In this document: one piece after another, positions 40,451-53,700 of the stretch | Numbering within the stretch: position 1 is the first letter of the stretch | Layout of the letters: each line of letters starts with the position of its first letter | From: Rallus limicola | Taxonomy: Eukaryota > Chordata > Aves > Gruiformes > Rallidae | DNA length: 64,000 nucleotides | Direction of reading: 5' to 3' | NCBI GenBank assembly: GCA_022605955.1 | Contig: JAKCOZ010000001.1 | Location: 72,670,520-72,734,519, forward strand | Position numbers and translations under genes: made by a program | Notes under the pieces: generated by a model | What the model was told of the DNA's origin: nothing | Database searches by the model: none | Seen by the model: the letters and a program-made list of their open reading frames with translations, nothing else

Positions 40451-41823
40451 ACGGACACCACACCGAGGGGATGTGCGAAAAATTCTCATTGGATCTTAAG
40501 GAAACCACTGGGTTTTGGCTCCTGGCACCCAGGCAGGAGAAGTCCACAGCCCAGCTGGCAATGACTTCCACGCTGTTGTAGGCTCCCACTGACTTGACCA
40601 GCTAAACCCATAGGAACCTAAATGGTAGAGGAATTATGTGAGTGGAAAATAGTCTTAATAAATCAGGACTCACCACTGTGAGGAAAATGAGCCGACAGCC
40701 GCTGCGGGTATGGATTCATTTGCCATAGCCCCCGGCTGAGCACTCTCCCCTTGAATTGTCTTGGTTTAACTCACTGAGCAGGAGAGAGAGTGTATCTGTA
40801 CCCTGGGCAGAGTCCACATAACAAACTATCCTGGTTTCAGCTGGCAGCAGCCCTCTCTGCCATTTGCCATATTGCCAACCAGTCCATAGGTCTCCCTCTA
40901 GATCTACTTTATGACACAGCAACATGAGCATTCAAGTGGCCAGACCCTAATGAGCTACCTACTCTCATCAGCCAAACTACTGTAGCTGCATGCAGGCTCC
41001 CATAGTCTCTTCCACTTCTTAGGCGAAGAGCTGGAATCACCATCACTTCACCCATGCATGCAGGTCATTCTCTTTGAATTGCTGACACCAAAGCAGCCAG
41101 TTTGGAGAAAACCTCTGATGGATATTGTGCCCAGCAATTTGGGATGTATTACTTGACTTATTTTAAACCTATGTATATCATTTACACCAGGACTTAATGC
41201 TAACATGGCAATATAAACAAATGTTCGGAGTAAATTATATGTCATGATCTATCAAGTCTTTACTTCCAAATTTGTCCGTGACAGAATCCCCATAGAGCTG
41301 TGTCAGAACTTCTGCTGGCATATTATAAGCTGTTCAGGGCTTCAAGATTAATTTTACTTACAGTAACAACCCTATTTAAATAAGAAAGGTTTTCTTAATT
41401 TTAATCACAAACTGTTGTACAAGTCAATGTGACTTGTTTTAATTATATATTGTTCATTTTATCTAAAAAAATATGAATCTACCGAGAAAATGTTGATGAA
41501 GTAGCAAAGACTCAATCATCTATTTAATTTTTTTTTAATGTAATGGAAAATGCAGCCTGTCCTTTGAAGAGCTTCTCTGTCCCTTTTAAATATTTATTGT
41601 GATTAAGCTTGGAGGGGGGAAGCGGTAGAAGCTTAGCATTATTTGAAATATTTTCCACAGCTTTTTTTGAAAGTAATTATTCCTGGTTTCTATGGGGAAA
41701 ACTGTTGTGGAAAATATATATGGCAAAAGTTCAACAGATCAACCTAAGTAAAGAAAAACTCTGTATGGAGAGCTACACGAAAACCCCAGACCTCAGAGTT
41801 CATCACTATAAAAGGTGTATAAA

Positions 41824-41889
41824 GCCACAGGACTCGAACAGGGATTTACAAACCTTCTGATCTTTGATGGACAACTGCGCCTCTGTGGC
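41824..41889 (-). other. tRNA-like hairpin fragment
   Basis: On the minus strand a 7-base arm GCCACAG (41889-41883) can pair with CTGTGGC (41830-41824), enclosing about 52 bases that include GAGGCGCAGTTG (A-box-like) and GTTCGAGTCC (B-box-like). The interior is too short and the T stem does not pair, so this is not a normal tRNA. It may be a deleted tRNA pseudogene or chance. Confidence 0.3.
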
Positions 41890-42003
41890 ACAATGGTGGA
41901 GTCCGAGGCACCGAACGCAATGCTAACATTTGTCTTGGTAGCTCTTGATCTGGGCTGGATCTGTGTGCAAAGTTGCAGCTTGGACACTGCACACAATATG
42001 TGC

Positions 42004-42408
42004 GTGTAGAGAGGCTGGGGGAGCTGGGCTTGTTCAACCTAGAGAAGAGAAGGCTGCAGGGGGACCTCATTGCAGCCTTCCAGTACCTGAAGGGGAATCA
42101 ACTTTTTAAAAGGGTAGACAATGGCAGGACAAGGGGGAATGGATTAAAGCTAAAGGAGGGAAGGTTCAGATTAGATATTAGGGGGACGTTCTTTCAGAGA
42201 GAGTGGTGAGGTGCTGGAACAGGATGCCCAGAGAGGTGGTGGATGCCCCATCCCTGGAGGTGTCCAAGGCCAGGTTGGGTGGGGCCCTGGGTAACCTTGT
42301 GGAGGCTGGTGGCCCCGCCTGTGGCAGGGGGGTTGGAACTGTATGATCCTTGGGGTCCCTTCCAACCCAGGCCATTCTGTGATTAATTCTATGATTAGTT
42401 CTATAATA
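42004..42408 (+). repeat. CR1 LINE, 3' fragment
   Basis: About 400 bases of CR1 in plus orientation, from gaggctgggggagctgggct, through the ctagagaagagaaggctgca block, to ccttccaacccaggccattc and an imperfect tail of ttctatgatta units. Less diverged than most copies in the window. Confidence 0.95.
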
Positions 42409-45400
42409 CAACTTTTCACATAGCCCGTTTTATTTGATCTGCTTGATAAAGGTTGGAGCTTTTTAAAAAGTATCAGCCACATTGGCAACCAAATACATAC
42501 AGTTTGGATTACACTAATTTTTTGCTTCAAAAAGCTCACAAAACTTGAGAGCTTACTTAACATTAGAGGGATGTTGTGGCTGTCAAGGGCAATGTGAGAC
42601 TTCCACGTCCTTGAAGCATGGAGGAGTTTCATCCTAAATATCATGAAGTAGGCTTTTTGTACTATAGTTTAAATTCTACCAAACCCATGGATTCACTTGT
42701 ATTATAAATGATGATGACATTGTGGATTTTGTGTTTGTGTGTGTGTAGCTGGAAGAAAGGGTTGTCTTTCTGTTTCTATCTGTGCAGTGTTGAATTCGTG
42801 TCTTCTAGGCTGACATTGGACAACTGGGATTATTCTTGTGTGCTGTTCTGAAAATCTTCACTTATTTCTGAGCTAGCAAACTTACCAGTAGGATTTTATC
42901 CTCTCCCAAGCTAGGAATGGGTTCATTTTCTCCCACTGAACTCAACAAGGCACCTACATTTACAAATTCTGGCTTTTAGAAATGTAGTAGTCAGAAACAA
43001 AAAGATGTTTAGGTGTCTAACTTCAGTGTGAATGCCTGAGAGGGGAGTTAAACACTTAACTCGAAACTCTCCTCACCCAAGATTAGATAGCAGGTCATGG
43101 TTTACTTCTCTGCCTGCTGCCTAGACTCCCTATATGGCATTTGGAGGGAAAAATACATTTTCAGGTGACAATTCTTTCCATCCTAAAACAAGTATGTGGA
43201 GTGGGAACTCAGTCCCCTCTGAATATGACTATCTCACCCCATGGAGAAGGAGAGAGTCTATATGATTGTTACGTGCTCAAGTAGTTCTCAAACATAGAAG
43301 TGGGGAACCAGAGTCCTGTTGCTACACATGCTGTGCTACGTTTGGGAAGGAAACTAAATCACTGGGGCTTTTTAGAAAATTTTACATATATCTTTTTTTC
43401 TTATTATTTGAGGTATGGAAATACCTTCTCAGCCTGAGATATTTCTGCATGTGTCTCCTTTGTGTTATTGTGTACAGGAAGAGAATATGATCAAATAAAA
43501 TCAAATAGTCATGACAAGTATCTTGTAGAATTCATCCCCACCACTCTTACTCAGCCTGACAGAACCCACTCAGTCTTTCTCCTGCATCCCTTAGCATCTG
43601 ATTATATTCCAGAAGTTGTTGCACTTGAGCACTGTTATGTTCTGTTCTGGAATAAACGTATAGCATAAAGGAAGATGAAACATCAAAACTATAGGAAATC
43701 TCTTTTATAGGAAAAGATTAAATTCATTATTTGCCTATACTAATCCTGAAATCTGACATCTGCTGTACACAAAATACAGCTTTTGTTGTTGTTATTTGCA
43801 CTGTATATAATACAGTCTTCAAAAGGCCACTACCATAAGAGGATCCATTCAGTCCTTAAGAAGATCCTTATCTTCTCTTCAGGAAAGATATGTAGTGCAG
43901 TTGCCTTGCTTTTCAAAACAACATTCAGCCTTAACGGGTCCCAGATCTGCTTCTTATCTAAATCCTCATACTACAATCTCTGAAGTTCCATATCTTAAAC
44001 CTGGGAGCTTTTTCACAAAGTCTCTGTTCAGGCTTCTGCCAACAAAAAAAAATTTAAATTCACTTTCATTAAAAAGGCAAATCCCAAATATGTTTAAAAT
44101 CATTGTGGTCATGCTTTGTGTTGTATTTAAGTTAATAATAGATATCATCTGCCTAGTTTAACTACTGCAGTACACGTGTAGTAACTGAAGTTTTAATTTG
44201 CGCTGCCCTGTTCTTTGCAGTACTGGCAACTCCTTTGCTTAATGGGCACTAAATAATGATGTCCTGGATCTCTGATCTTTCATTATTCTCTCCTTGCTGA
44301 TGTCACCTGTGACCCTTGCTGGAAATTAGGAAATGGTAAGGTAAATCTAAGAGTACACAGAGCATACAGAACTTTATTAAATCAAGTTTACATGGATTAA
44401 AATCTGAAATAAAAGTCAAGTCAAAAGGATTACAGTAGGACATGTCAATGGCAGTGGAAGGCAATGTCTTTGCAAGAGACATGGAAGCCCATTAATAAAA
44501 CCAAATAAAAACTTCCTAAATTATCCAGCAATAAGCACACTTCTGAAACAAGGAATGTTGCTTCCACAGATTTTCCCAAAACAGTTTCTGAAGGTCCTTG
44601 GTAGGATATATCTAAGGTAGTTCTGTCAAACTTCATCATGAGCCTGTGACGACAGTCTGATAGGGTTCATACAAATAAAGTAAAAGCAGGATAAATTGTT
44701 ACAACACAACTCGGTCCAGTTCCAAGGCAGCAACAAGATAATAACATGTGGCACAAAATTATAGGAAATAAAACAGTCTTTGGGGTGAAAATAGCAGTCT
44801 TGTAGAACAGTAGTCATAAAACACCACTCTGAAGCGTATAATTCTTCAAGGCAGACTCTTGGCAGACAATGTAAGATTTATTATATAACTTCAGGGAGAT
44901 TTACATCATATTTGCTGTAATAAAGCAAACGGTCTGGGAAACATAAAAGCGAATCAAACAGACTTTCATCAGTGTTCATTCTCTGGTTTAGATCTCATCC
45001 CTTTAGCAGTCACAGGCTTGATAGGGCGCACTATCTCCTTTCAAGTGGACCAACAGATTCTTTTGTAACTTTGTACCTGAAAAGCTGACGTGCTGAGTTG
45101 AGCTGGACAACACTGACTAGGCATGACCAGAATCACTCGAGACAAATTTTTAGTTTGTGAATTGGTATGTAAATTGACTCTGCATGATCCTGCATTCAGC
45201 TGTTCTGATGAATCAATTTATCCCTCCTCCCAGCTGGGATAGGAAGACCAAGCTAGTATGTGCATGAGTGAGTATTACGTGTTAAGTAACGTGTTCCTTA
45301 TCACTCCAGCTGCAATAAAAAAACGAACATCATCCATACAATTCAGATCCAAATCTGGTCTGTAGATGTATCACCATCCAGCAGATGATTCAAACTCAAG

Positions 45401-46692
45401 GGTAGGAATTTTTTTATCTACAGTAAGACAGATTCTGTGAGACAACTTGCAGCAACAAACTGCTAGATGTTGCTGCGGGGAGTCAGATACAATTTGGTTT
45501 AGATCTGAAACATAAGGCAACAGCCATTGGTGATAAGAATCACGTACATATGACATGTTATGTCTGGACAGATGAAATGATAGCTTCAAGAGGTAAAATT
45601 CTCATTTCCCTCTGTAGAAAATCCTAGATGGAAATAGAAGCTCATGAAATCAGAATGCAGTATGTCCAATACACATTTATACATTTTATTGTGTCTTGAG
45701 CAGCTGATGTTTATGTGCACTCTTGTATTTAAACTAAATCCCCCCCAGAAACTCACTTTATCTGTTGCTATGGCAATTTTATGTTGTTGGAAAACAGTAG
45801 CTACCAGATAAAGAAACTGAGAAAAAGTGAGAAGAAGAGAAAGGAGCGACACTTTGGAGGATGTCTCCATGAATATTTGTGTCTTTGCAGAAAAATACAC
45901 CTGCATGTCCTTCTTACCATTGAGCAGGTTTTGTAAAACAAGGTGGCTTCACCTGAACGGGGTATTTGGCCTAAGTAATTCAAAAGGTGAGATCCAGGGG
46001 AAAAAAAGAGAGAGGAATCTAGTCAATTCCAGGAATGACAAAGATGAGAAGGTCTATTGTAGAGCGGCCTTGTTTTAAAGTTTCTCAGATTTCTATGCTG
46101 CCTAATTGTCACCATTCAGCCCAGGTAAGTAGTGTTCAATTAAGCTGGGTCAATACTGGCTGGCAGGAAATCCATAATAAGTAGAGTTGGTTGGAATTTT
46201 GCTTGAGAAGCTTTTGGTTTACTCATTAAGAAAAAAAAAGGTCAAAGTATTTTTGTAATATCTTTAATTGTACTTATGAAAAATATTATTTTTAAAATTT
46301 CTATGTTTTCTCTCTTTTATTTCCTTCCTCTTCTTAGCAGCCAAACACAGAGGAAGAACTTGGAAAAACCTTTTTTTCTGGAATTTTCAAAGTCCATAGT
46401 ATTTCAGATTTGTTGAGATTAAAAATATGACAAAATTGTGAAAAGTCTTATGCATGAAAAATCGATGTGATTCTTATTACTTTTGTTTCAGCATTTTCAA
46501 ATGCTAACTTTAGGCACCATATTTGAAAAACGTAACTTATTCTTAAGAATCAATGCTAACACATATAAGTACATTCTCACTGAAGCTGGGAGGAGATGCA
46601 GATTCCTGATAGCCCCAAGAATCAATTTTTCTGAGGAAATTTCCAGAGCTAAAAAGAGAGGGAGATATTACTTGAAGTAAAAGATGGAAAAC

Positions 46693-47525
46693 GTAGGTAA
46701 GGGAGGCTCATCAAAGAGATCTGAACAGCCTGGACCGATGGGCTGAGACCAGTGGAATGAGGTTTAAAAAGGCCAGGTGCAGAGTCCCGCATTTGGGACA
46801 TAACCACCCCGTGTAGTGCTATAGATTTGGGGAAGAGTGGCTGGAAAGCTGCCTGGCAGAGAAGGACCTGGGGGTGTTAGTTGACTGCAGGTTGAATATG
46901 AGCCAGCAGTGTGCCCAGGTGGCCAAGAAGGCCAATGGCATCTTGGCTTGTATCAGAAACAGCATGGCCAGTAGGTCCAGAGAGGTGGTTGTGCCCCTGT
47001 ACTCAGCAATGATGAGGCTGCACCTGAGTACTGTGTCCAGTTCTGGGCCCCTCACAAGACATCGAGGTCCTGCAGTATGTTCAGGGAAGGGCAACGAGGC
47101 TCGGGAAGGAGCTGGAGAGCAAACCTTATGAAGAGCAGCTGAGGGAAATGGGGTTGTTTAGCCTGGAGAAGAGGAGGCTGAGGGGAGACCTTATCACCAC
47201 CTACAATTACCTGAAAAGAGGTTGCAGAGGTGGGCGATGGTCACTTCACCCAAGCGACAGGGTGATAGGGCTAGGGGGAATGGCCTCAAGCTGCACCAGG
47301 GCAGATTCAGATAGACATTAGGAAAAAATTCTTCACTGAAAGGGTTGTCAGGCATTGGAACAGGCTGCCCACGGAGGTGGTTGAGTCACTGACACTGGAT
47401 GTATCTAAAAGACCAGTAGACGAGGTGTTTAGGGATATGGTTTAGTAGCAGGCAGGTATGGTTGGAATCAATGATGTCAAAGGTCTTAACCAACTTAGTG
47501 ATTATGTGATTCTGTTATTCTGTAT
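46693..47525 (+). repeat. CR1 LINE, 3' fragment
   Basis: About 830 bases of CR1 in plus orientation: the 5' part includes gacctgggggtgttagttga, the middle tacctgaaaagaggttgcag, and the tail tgattatgtgattctgttat. The encoded reverse-transcriptase remnant is broken. Same orientation as the other intergenic CR1. Confidence 0.94.
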
Positions 47526-50500
47526 GGATGATGTAGATGCTTATGTACTAACACATTTTATTTAGTCTAGGGGAATCAAATAAAATGGGATCCTGATAAA
47601 TAAAATAAATTGAAATACTATTTTATAATAGATAATATTACCAGTACATTTACCACAGTTTCTGGATAAGCTTTGAACAAAACAGTAGATAAAAATATTC
47701 TTGCTCAGAAAGGTTTCTCTCCAGCAATATGAATTTCAGCTTTTACCATGAAAATTTACAAAGTTTGTAATAAAGGCAGAATAGTTCACTTATCAAAACA
47801 TTGTGGATTCATTAACAAGTATCACCAATAAAAGTGTTGAATACTGGCATATTTTGTAGAGATCTACAACAACATTCTTCTGTAGTCCTTTTGAAGCAAG
47901 TATTGAGGTTGTTGGAACCTCAAAAGCTAAAACATTATTGTGCTCGTTAAATTAGTAGAATACAAAAGCATCAACAGCCTCAGATTTATAAACTTTATCT
48001 TGCACAGACAGAAACTGATAAAGTCTCACAAGGAAGATGAGTTTGCCGGCTGCTGCTATACCTTCCTGCAAGTTTTGGGCTTGTAACTGTGATAATGATG
48101 CCATTAATAATTTTAAACCAACTTCCTTTTCATATATAGTTAGAAGCATTCAACACTGCTACCAAACCAAAGTGTACCAGTATGCAACCATCTTCTGTCA
48201 ATGTATGGAGCTGTGGAAGAAAAGAGAGTGACAATAAAGAAAGTTCTTCCTCCCTATCAACTGTGCTGTCTATCAGACCCATAGGTGTTTTTCCCTCTAA
48301 GCTCTGAGAAACACAGCAATAAAGACAAAAAGTTCTTGACTTTTGTTAATAGCGTACTTGGTTGGGGGAAACGGGAAGACAGACAGAAGGAAAATTAGCC
48401 TGCAATTGTATTTACATGAGCCTTTTAGCCTTAAGACCAAAATGGTTGGCAGAATAGTTGTAATCTTGTGGTTAGTGTGGTCATGGTCAGCATCAGGAGA
48501 AGCTCTGGCCCCAGACCAGTATCCCCTTGCAGCTACCTCTGCATTTTCTACCTGAGCACAGTTAATCCAGCCTCAGAAAAACACTTTTTTCCATGTCAAA
48601 GATGTATTTTTCTGAGGTTTTCACAGTTAGTGACAGCTAAAGGAGATATAATGCACTTCAAATACTATAGCAGGTAGGAGATCTAACTGGCAAGTTAGAT
48701 CCTTGCAAGTGCTGTTTTATCAATAATGGCTAATGTTTTCCAGGAGTCCTTTCCTTAGAGATGACAGAGGAGTGATGTCTGATTTGCCTTAGGCTTCCCA
48801 GAAAAGCTCGTTCCTGCACTTGAACAGGGATCTTTGTTTCAGATCACTTAGAACAAATAACTGTGAATCTCCTAAGTGGTTTTAAAACATGGTATACAAC
48901 ACATGCCATGGAATACCTACAAATTGTAGCCCAAATAGTTGAAAGCAGACCACTGCATAGTAGTGAGGGGTAGAGCATTTAAAAGACCAGGCTTGGACAG
49001 TGGTTTGGAACAAGTTTTCAGGTTATATGGTGGGGCAGACTGAGATTTTAGCACCACATTACCAAAACCTCCTGAACGGTTTTCAGAGATTTTATTGAAA
49101 AAAGCCCAAAAAAATTGCAATGGCATAGGTAAGGGTATCATTAGATGGAAGACAATAAAATGACTAAGTAATATCTGTCTCTGTACAGTAGAGGTTTCCT
49201 CATCCATCTCTTTTCCAGGTCATAGCAAGGAAAAAGTGCAGAGTACTTGAATAACCTAATGTCCTTTTAGTCACCTCTTGGCCTTAATGGTCACCTCAGC
49301 TACCCATTTTCCCTCCAGTGGCACTTTAATCAAAATTGCATCAGTGAAGCTAATCACTACAAATCAGGGTTAAATCAATCACAGTTGCATGACTGAAGCT
49401 GTTTTAAAAAAAAAAAATCATTTTATATTACAGATATTTCAAATGTTCTGTGTCTTCATTAATGAAATAAAATAATTCCTTCAAAATCAGCACAGTACTG
49501 CTTTTGGGGAGGGTTAATGAAAAATCAAAATTTATCATGAATGTTCTATGGCTGTATGTCTCTACAAATACGTCTTTAATGACTCTTCTTCACAATTATG
49601 AGTGAAATGTTACTACACAAGCTTGTCTGGATAGTCCAAAATTACCATTTCTTAGCTGATGGGTTAGGGTGTGAGAACCACCTTCCAACAATTTCCCTTG
49701 CAGTGAAACAGGAAGATGGTACGTGCAGATGTGAGCTCTGCAATACACTTGGCAGCTGCCATGAGGCGAGTGACCCTACGGAAATGTGACACAGAATATC
49801 TCTTGCTCTGAGAAGACAGGCAGCTAGACACGGAGGCGCGAGAGCAACAAGGACGCTCTGACTCCACGGGCTGTTGTGCCGGCAATGGGGAGCGGGAAGT
49901 AGATTTCCTAACAGCGGGAATTACAAAGGTAGTATCAGGGGACCCTGATCTCTGCCTGATCTTTTGTACAGCCTTCTGTGGTTCACATGCTCATAGAGAA
50001 ATTATTCAGAGGACTATTTATCTGACCCCGCAAAATTATGCTCAGGCTGCGCATGTGCTTTCTATCTCGGGCTTGCTCTGTGGGTCACCAGCCAGCAATG
50101 AGACTGGAAACAGGAACGGGTCCAAGCAACAACCCTTTACTGTACTTGTTTCCCATCCAGCTTGAGGCCTCCACAGAGGGAGCGTGTTTACATTGAAAGG
50201 AAGACAGAGCAACATGCAAGCGGGAGGGATTCATTTCACTTAAAGGGAAACTGCCCTCTGCTGCACAGCTGTGAGGCTTGCTCTGCGAGGAGCGGGACTT
50301 GCAATTCAACACAACTTAAGAGAAGCAAAACCTGCCATAATTAGAAGCTGCGAGCAGTAACGGTATAATGGCATCTGCAGAAGCTGTTTCATGTGTACTA
50401 ATCACAGATAACTGTCTGCAAATCTGTCTAGGATACAAATAGCTGGTGATTTTACCGCCTTCTCAATGGAGGCATTTCAACATCCTTGTTAGAATCAGAA

Positions 50501-50596
50501 GGGTAATTTAAGCAGAGTTCTTATTGCACCGCTGGCAATGATTATTACTGGCTTCTGCACCACATGGTGTTAACGCTGCTGTAATAATGGCACTAG

Positions 50597-50788
50597 ATGG
50601 CACTGGTCCCACCTGCTGCAGTCATGGCTTGCAAATACTGCTTCGGGTTGCTAATTCTGAGTTACGTGGGGTTGTACCAGGGACTGTCTGTTGCAGGAGC
50701 AGTTTCAGAAGACAGAGCAGACGATGAGCAGTATGAGTCTATAACTACGTCTACTGCTTCAGAAAGAGGGAGGTATAAATTGCTTTAG
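50597..50788 (+). CDS. Small ORF with signal-peptide-like N-terminus (unrecognised)
   Basis: A 63-codon frame with in-frame ATGs at 50597 and 50624. From the second ATG the peptide starts MACKYCFGLLILSYVGLYQG and looks like a cleavable signal sequence ending near SVAGA, followed by an acidic tail SEDRADDEQYESITTSTASE with a tyrosine in an acidic context. A possible donor (GAG then GTATAA) at 50773 would let the frame continue into another exon. I recognise no family, and the frame is short enough to be chance. It could be the first exon of a secreted or mucin-like protein. Confidence 0.2.
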   Translation: MALVPPAAVMACKYCFGLLILSYVGLYQGLSVAGAVSEDRADDEQYESITTSTASERGRYKLL

Positions 50789-53700
50789 ACCAGGTATAAA
50801 CAAAGCAAACTCTTTTCTGATCAGGCTACAATTTCAAAGGGTCAATTTCTCTTCTCCTCAGAAGCAACACGCAAAGCCTGGCACTTGGCAGACCAAAACC
50901 ATTAGCAGCAGTCAGGGATGTTCAGTGTCAGGCACTATATACACATTCCTGTGCTTCAAGTGAAATAATTTGCTAATGTGTAAAACAAACGTGTATTTCA
51001 TAAATAGTTTTGACATATATTGTGGTCAAACAGCAGCAGCAGATTGAGGATGTTTATGGACTCAGGCAGATAAACTGTTTTAAGACCAGATAAAAATAAG
51101 CAAGCAGGCTGCTAAAGTTGTAGACATTTGTAACAAAACAAAACAAAACAAAAATTTAAGAGTGCTATGAACACAATGTGAATGGAAACATATGTGTGTG
51201 AAAGCACCAGATGAGACAGCAGAACAAGGGGTAACAGAATAGCCAGTACTGGTAATGAAGAAGACCATTCCCTTGACACGGTTCCCAGAACCTAGTTCTC
51301 AGCAATAAAACTGAGTAATGTGATGTTTAGGTCAAGCCCAAAAGACCTTCACTCAAGTACACAAGGCCTGCACTCTAACACCACAGGACAAGATGACTTG
51401 TCAGAAGAAAATGCTGCAGCCTTGCAACAGGAGTATGACAAGAAGGCTGCAGCATATGACACACAGCATTGCTTTCCCCATTAGCCTGCTGGAAAAACAG
51501 ACAAGCACTTCAAGCAAACAAAGGAAAACATGGGCAAACCCAGCAACGTGGCCTAAGATTTATGGAGGGGGAAGTAAGCAAGAGCCTGAAATGAAGGACT
51601 GCCCTGTAACAGACACTAATTGCTAAAGGGTATCAAAGACCTGTCAAAAAACAGAGTTCATTGTTGTCAGTTAAGAACAACTCCAGAGAAGTGATGAACG
51701 TGTGACAGTGTCTTTCACTATCTATGTTGCACACAAGTGATCCTTGCCAGGGAGACACGTGTAGGTGCTTGTAACTGTGAAATGGGATGGCGATGAGTGA
51801 AATATTTGAGGGAATGTTAGTGCATAATATCAAACTACATAGAGACTTTATAAATATATAAAAAATTCTCTTTCTCTAACATCTAGAACCACGTTTTGTT
51901 ATTATGAATTTTCCTTTATTAAAAAACTTATATTTCCGTATCTCTTGACTCAACCTCTTTGAACTCTCTACTGTCATCTCCTCTGAGACTTGTGCATAAT
52001 AGTGCATTTGGGGTTGTTCTCTCTCTGTTTTTCATTTGATTGTCTTCCTTGCAAATCATAATTTTATTATAATAAAAAGAAACAGAGATGGAAGGGTCTT
52101 AAAGAGATTGTTTAGGTCACCCAGTGGTACCTATAACAATTCCTAACACCATGTCAGCGTCAGCTACCAATATCAGATCCTCCTAAGCAGCGGTAATTGC
52201 CCTTCCAATTAACATTTCTAATAACTGGTCTGAATATCCTGTGATATAACTCGAGCTTGTAATGCCTTGTCCTAAGCACACTGACCTGACAGATATATAT
52301 TTTTTTTTCTTTTCTGTCACAGCAATCTTTTTCTTGTGTGCCAATTACTATCACATCCCCTCTTGGTTTTTCCTTTTGATTAGAAGGTTTCATTTCCCTC
52401 ACCATGCACTAAATCCCTTATTAGGAGGGAACTTTCGAGGAAGGTATAGCGAGGATCACAACTAAAACACACCAAAAATGAAAATTCAAAAGATGACAAT
52501 CAAGGTAAATGTTTTCACAAGTCTGAACTAGGGGAAAATTTCTTTCTCCCTGCATATCTGGTTAAAAGTTTGACCTTGTCCATGTAATCAGGACACACTA
52601 ACCTGGCATCTGAAAAAACTGAGTATCGTGGGATAACCAGCACCGCTAAAACTCATTTAACAGCTGGGGAAGGCTGCTGACGTGCCCTCTCTGAGGGCAA
52701 TCCAAAGTTTAGGTGCCTTCAACTGTTCTGTAAAGGTACCGTTGGAAGGATACTTGAACTATATATCTTGACTATACAAAGAACTCGAAGTATTCAGGCT
52801 CCAGCTTACTGTGTTATGTAGATGCCTGGATTTAGGTAGGGTGAATCTACGTCATGGTATCAGAAATGATGTATAAGTGTAAACGTCTGCAACATTGACT
52901 TGATTTACAAAGTTGTTTGGCTTCTTTTATGATAAAATTTAAATATAAATCAGTGTTGTTATTACAAGTATTAATAATTATTTTATAGCCAGACAGGTAA
53001 TGTCAACACAATTTGTCAAATAATCTATTAGCCTTGGTAATAGTAATAAAGACTTCACTTCAGCAGTTTGAAATTACTCTTAAATATACATATTTCAGTT
53101 CTCTCTGATTTCTTCTGTGTACATGAGATTGCCAAAAGGAACACAATCCATCCAGCAGGCATTGAATTAAACAGTATATTTCAGTATGCTATAGCAAAGG
53201 AGTTTGCTCCATTTAATTTCTGCAGAAGTTCAAGTAATACACCAGGCCAAGTGTAAGCTCTAAGTAATCATATCCCTTCCTGTCTGCTTTTAAGAGATCT
53301 CAGACCCTTGAACACTTCCTTGGGCTTTTTTATAAACCTTTATTCACCTAATTGTCATGTATGGACAGATTGTATTAGCCCAGGACTTGCATGAAGCTTC
53401 CAATAACAGGAATGGGTAGTTTGCTAGACTTTCCCAAACCCATTCTTATTTCCTTTGCACTGGTTTGACTCCAGTGTAACTCCATGGATTTCACTGGAGC
53501 TATCTATGGTTCAGGGCCAAGAAAGGAGATCTAGATCTGTGAACTTTCCTGTTGCTGCTGAGAGGCCTAGAAAAAGTAACTCCCAGCTTACACAGATGTA
53601 GCGTATCCCTGAGGTTGCCGCTACATGCTTCCACTGAGTCTTTCTTATCTGTTTCTGTACTACTCATTAAATTGTGTATGCCCCAGAAAAAGAGAGGACC

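Noticed and set aside
39776..40589. Several overlapping frames of 90-195 residues on both strands
   Set aside because: GC-rich CpG-island DNA lacks stop codons; frames overlap one another and include the 13-bp minisatellite.
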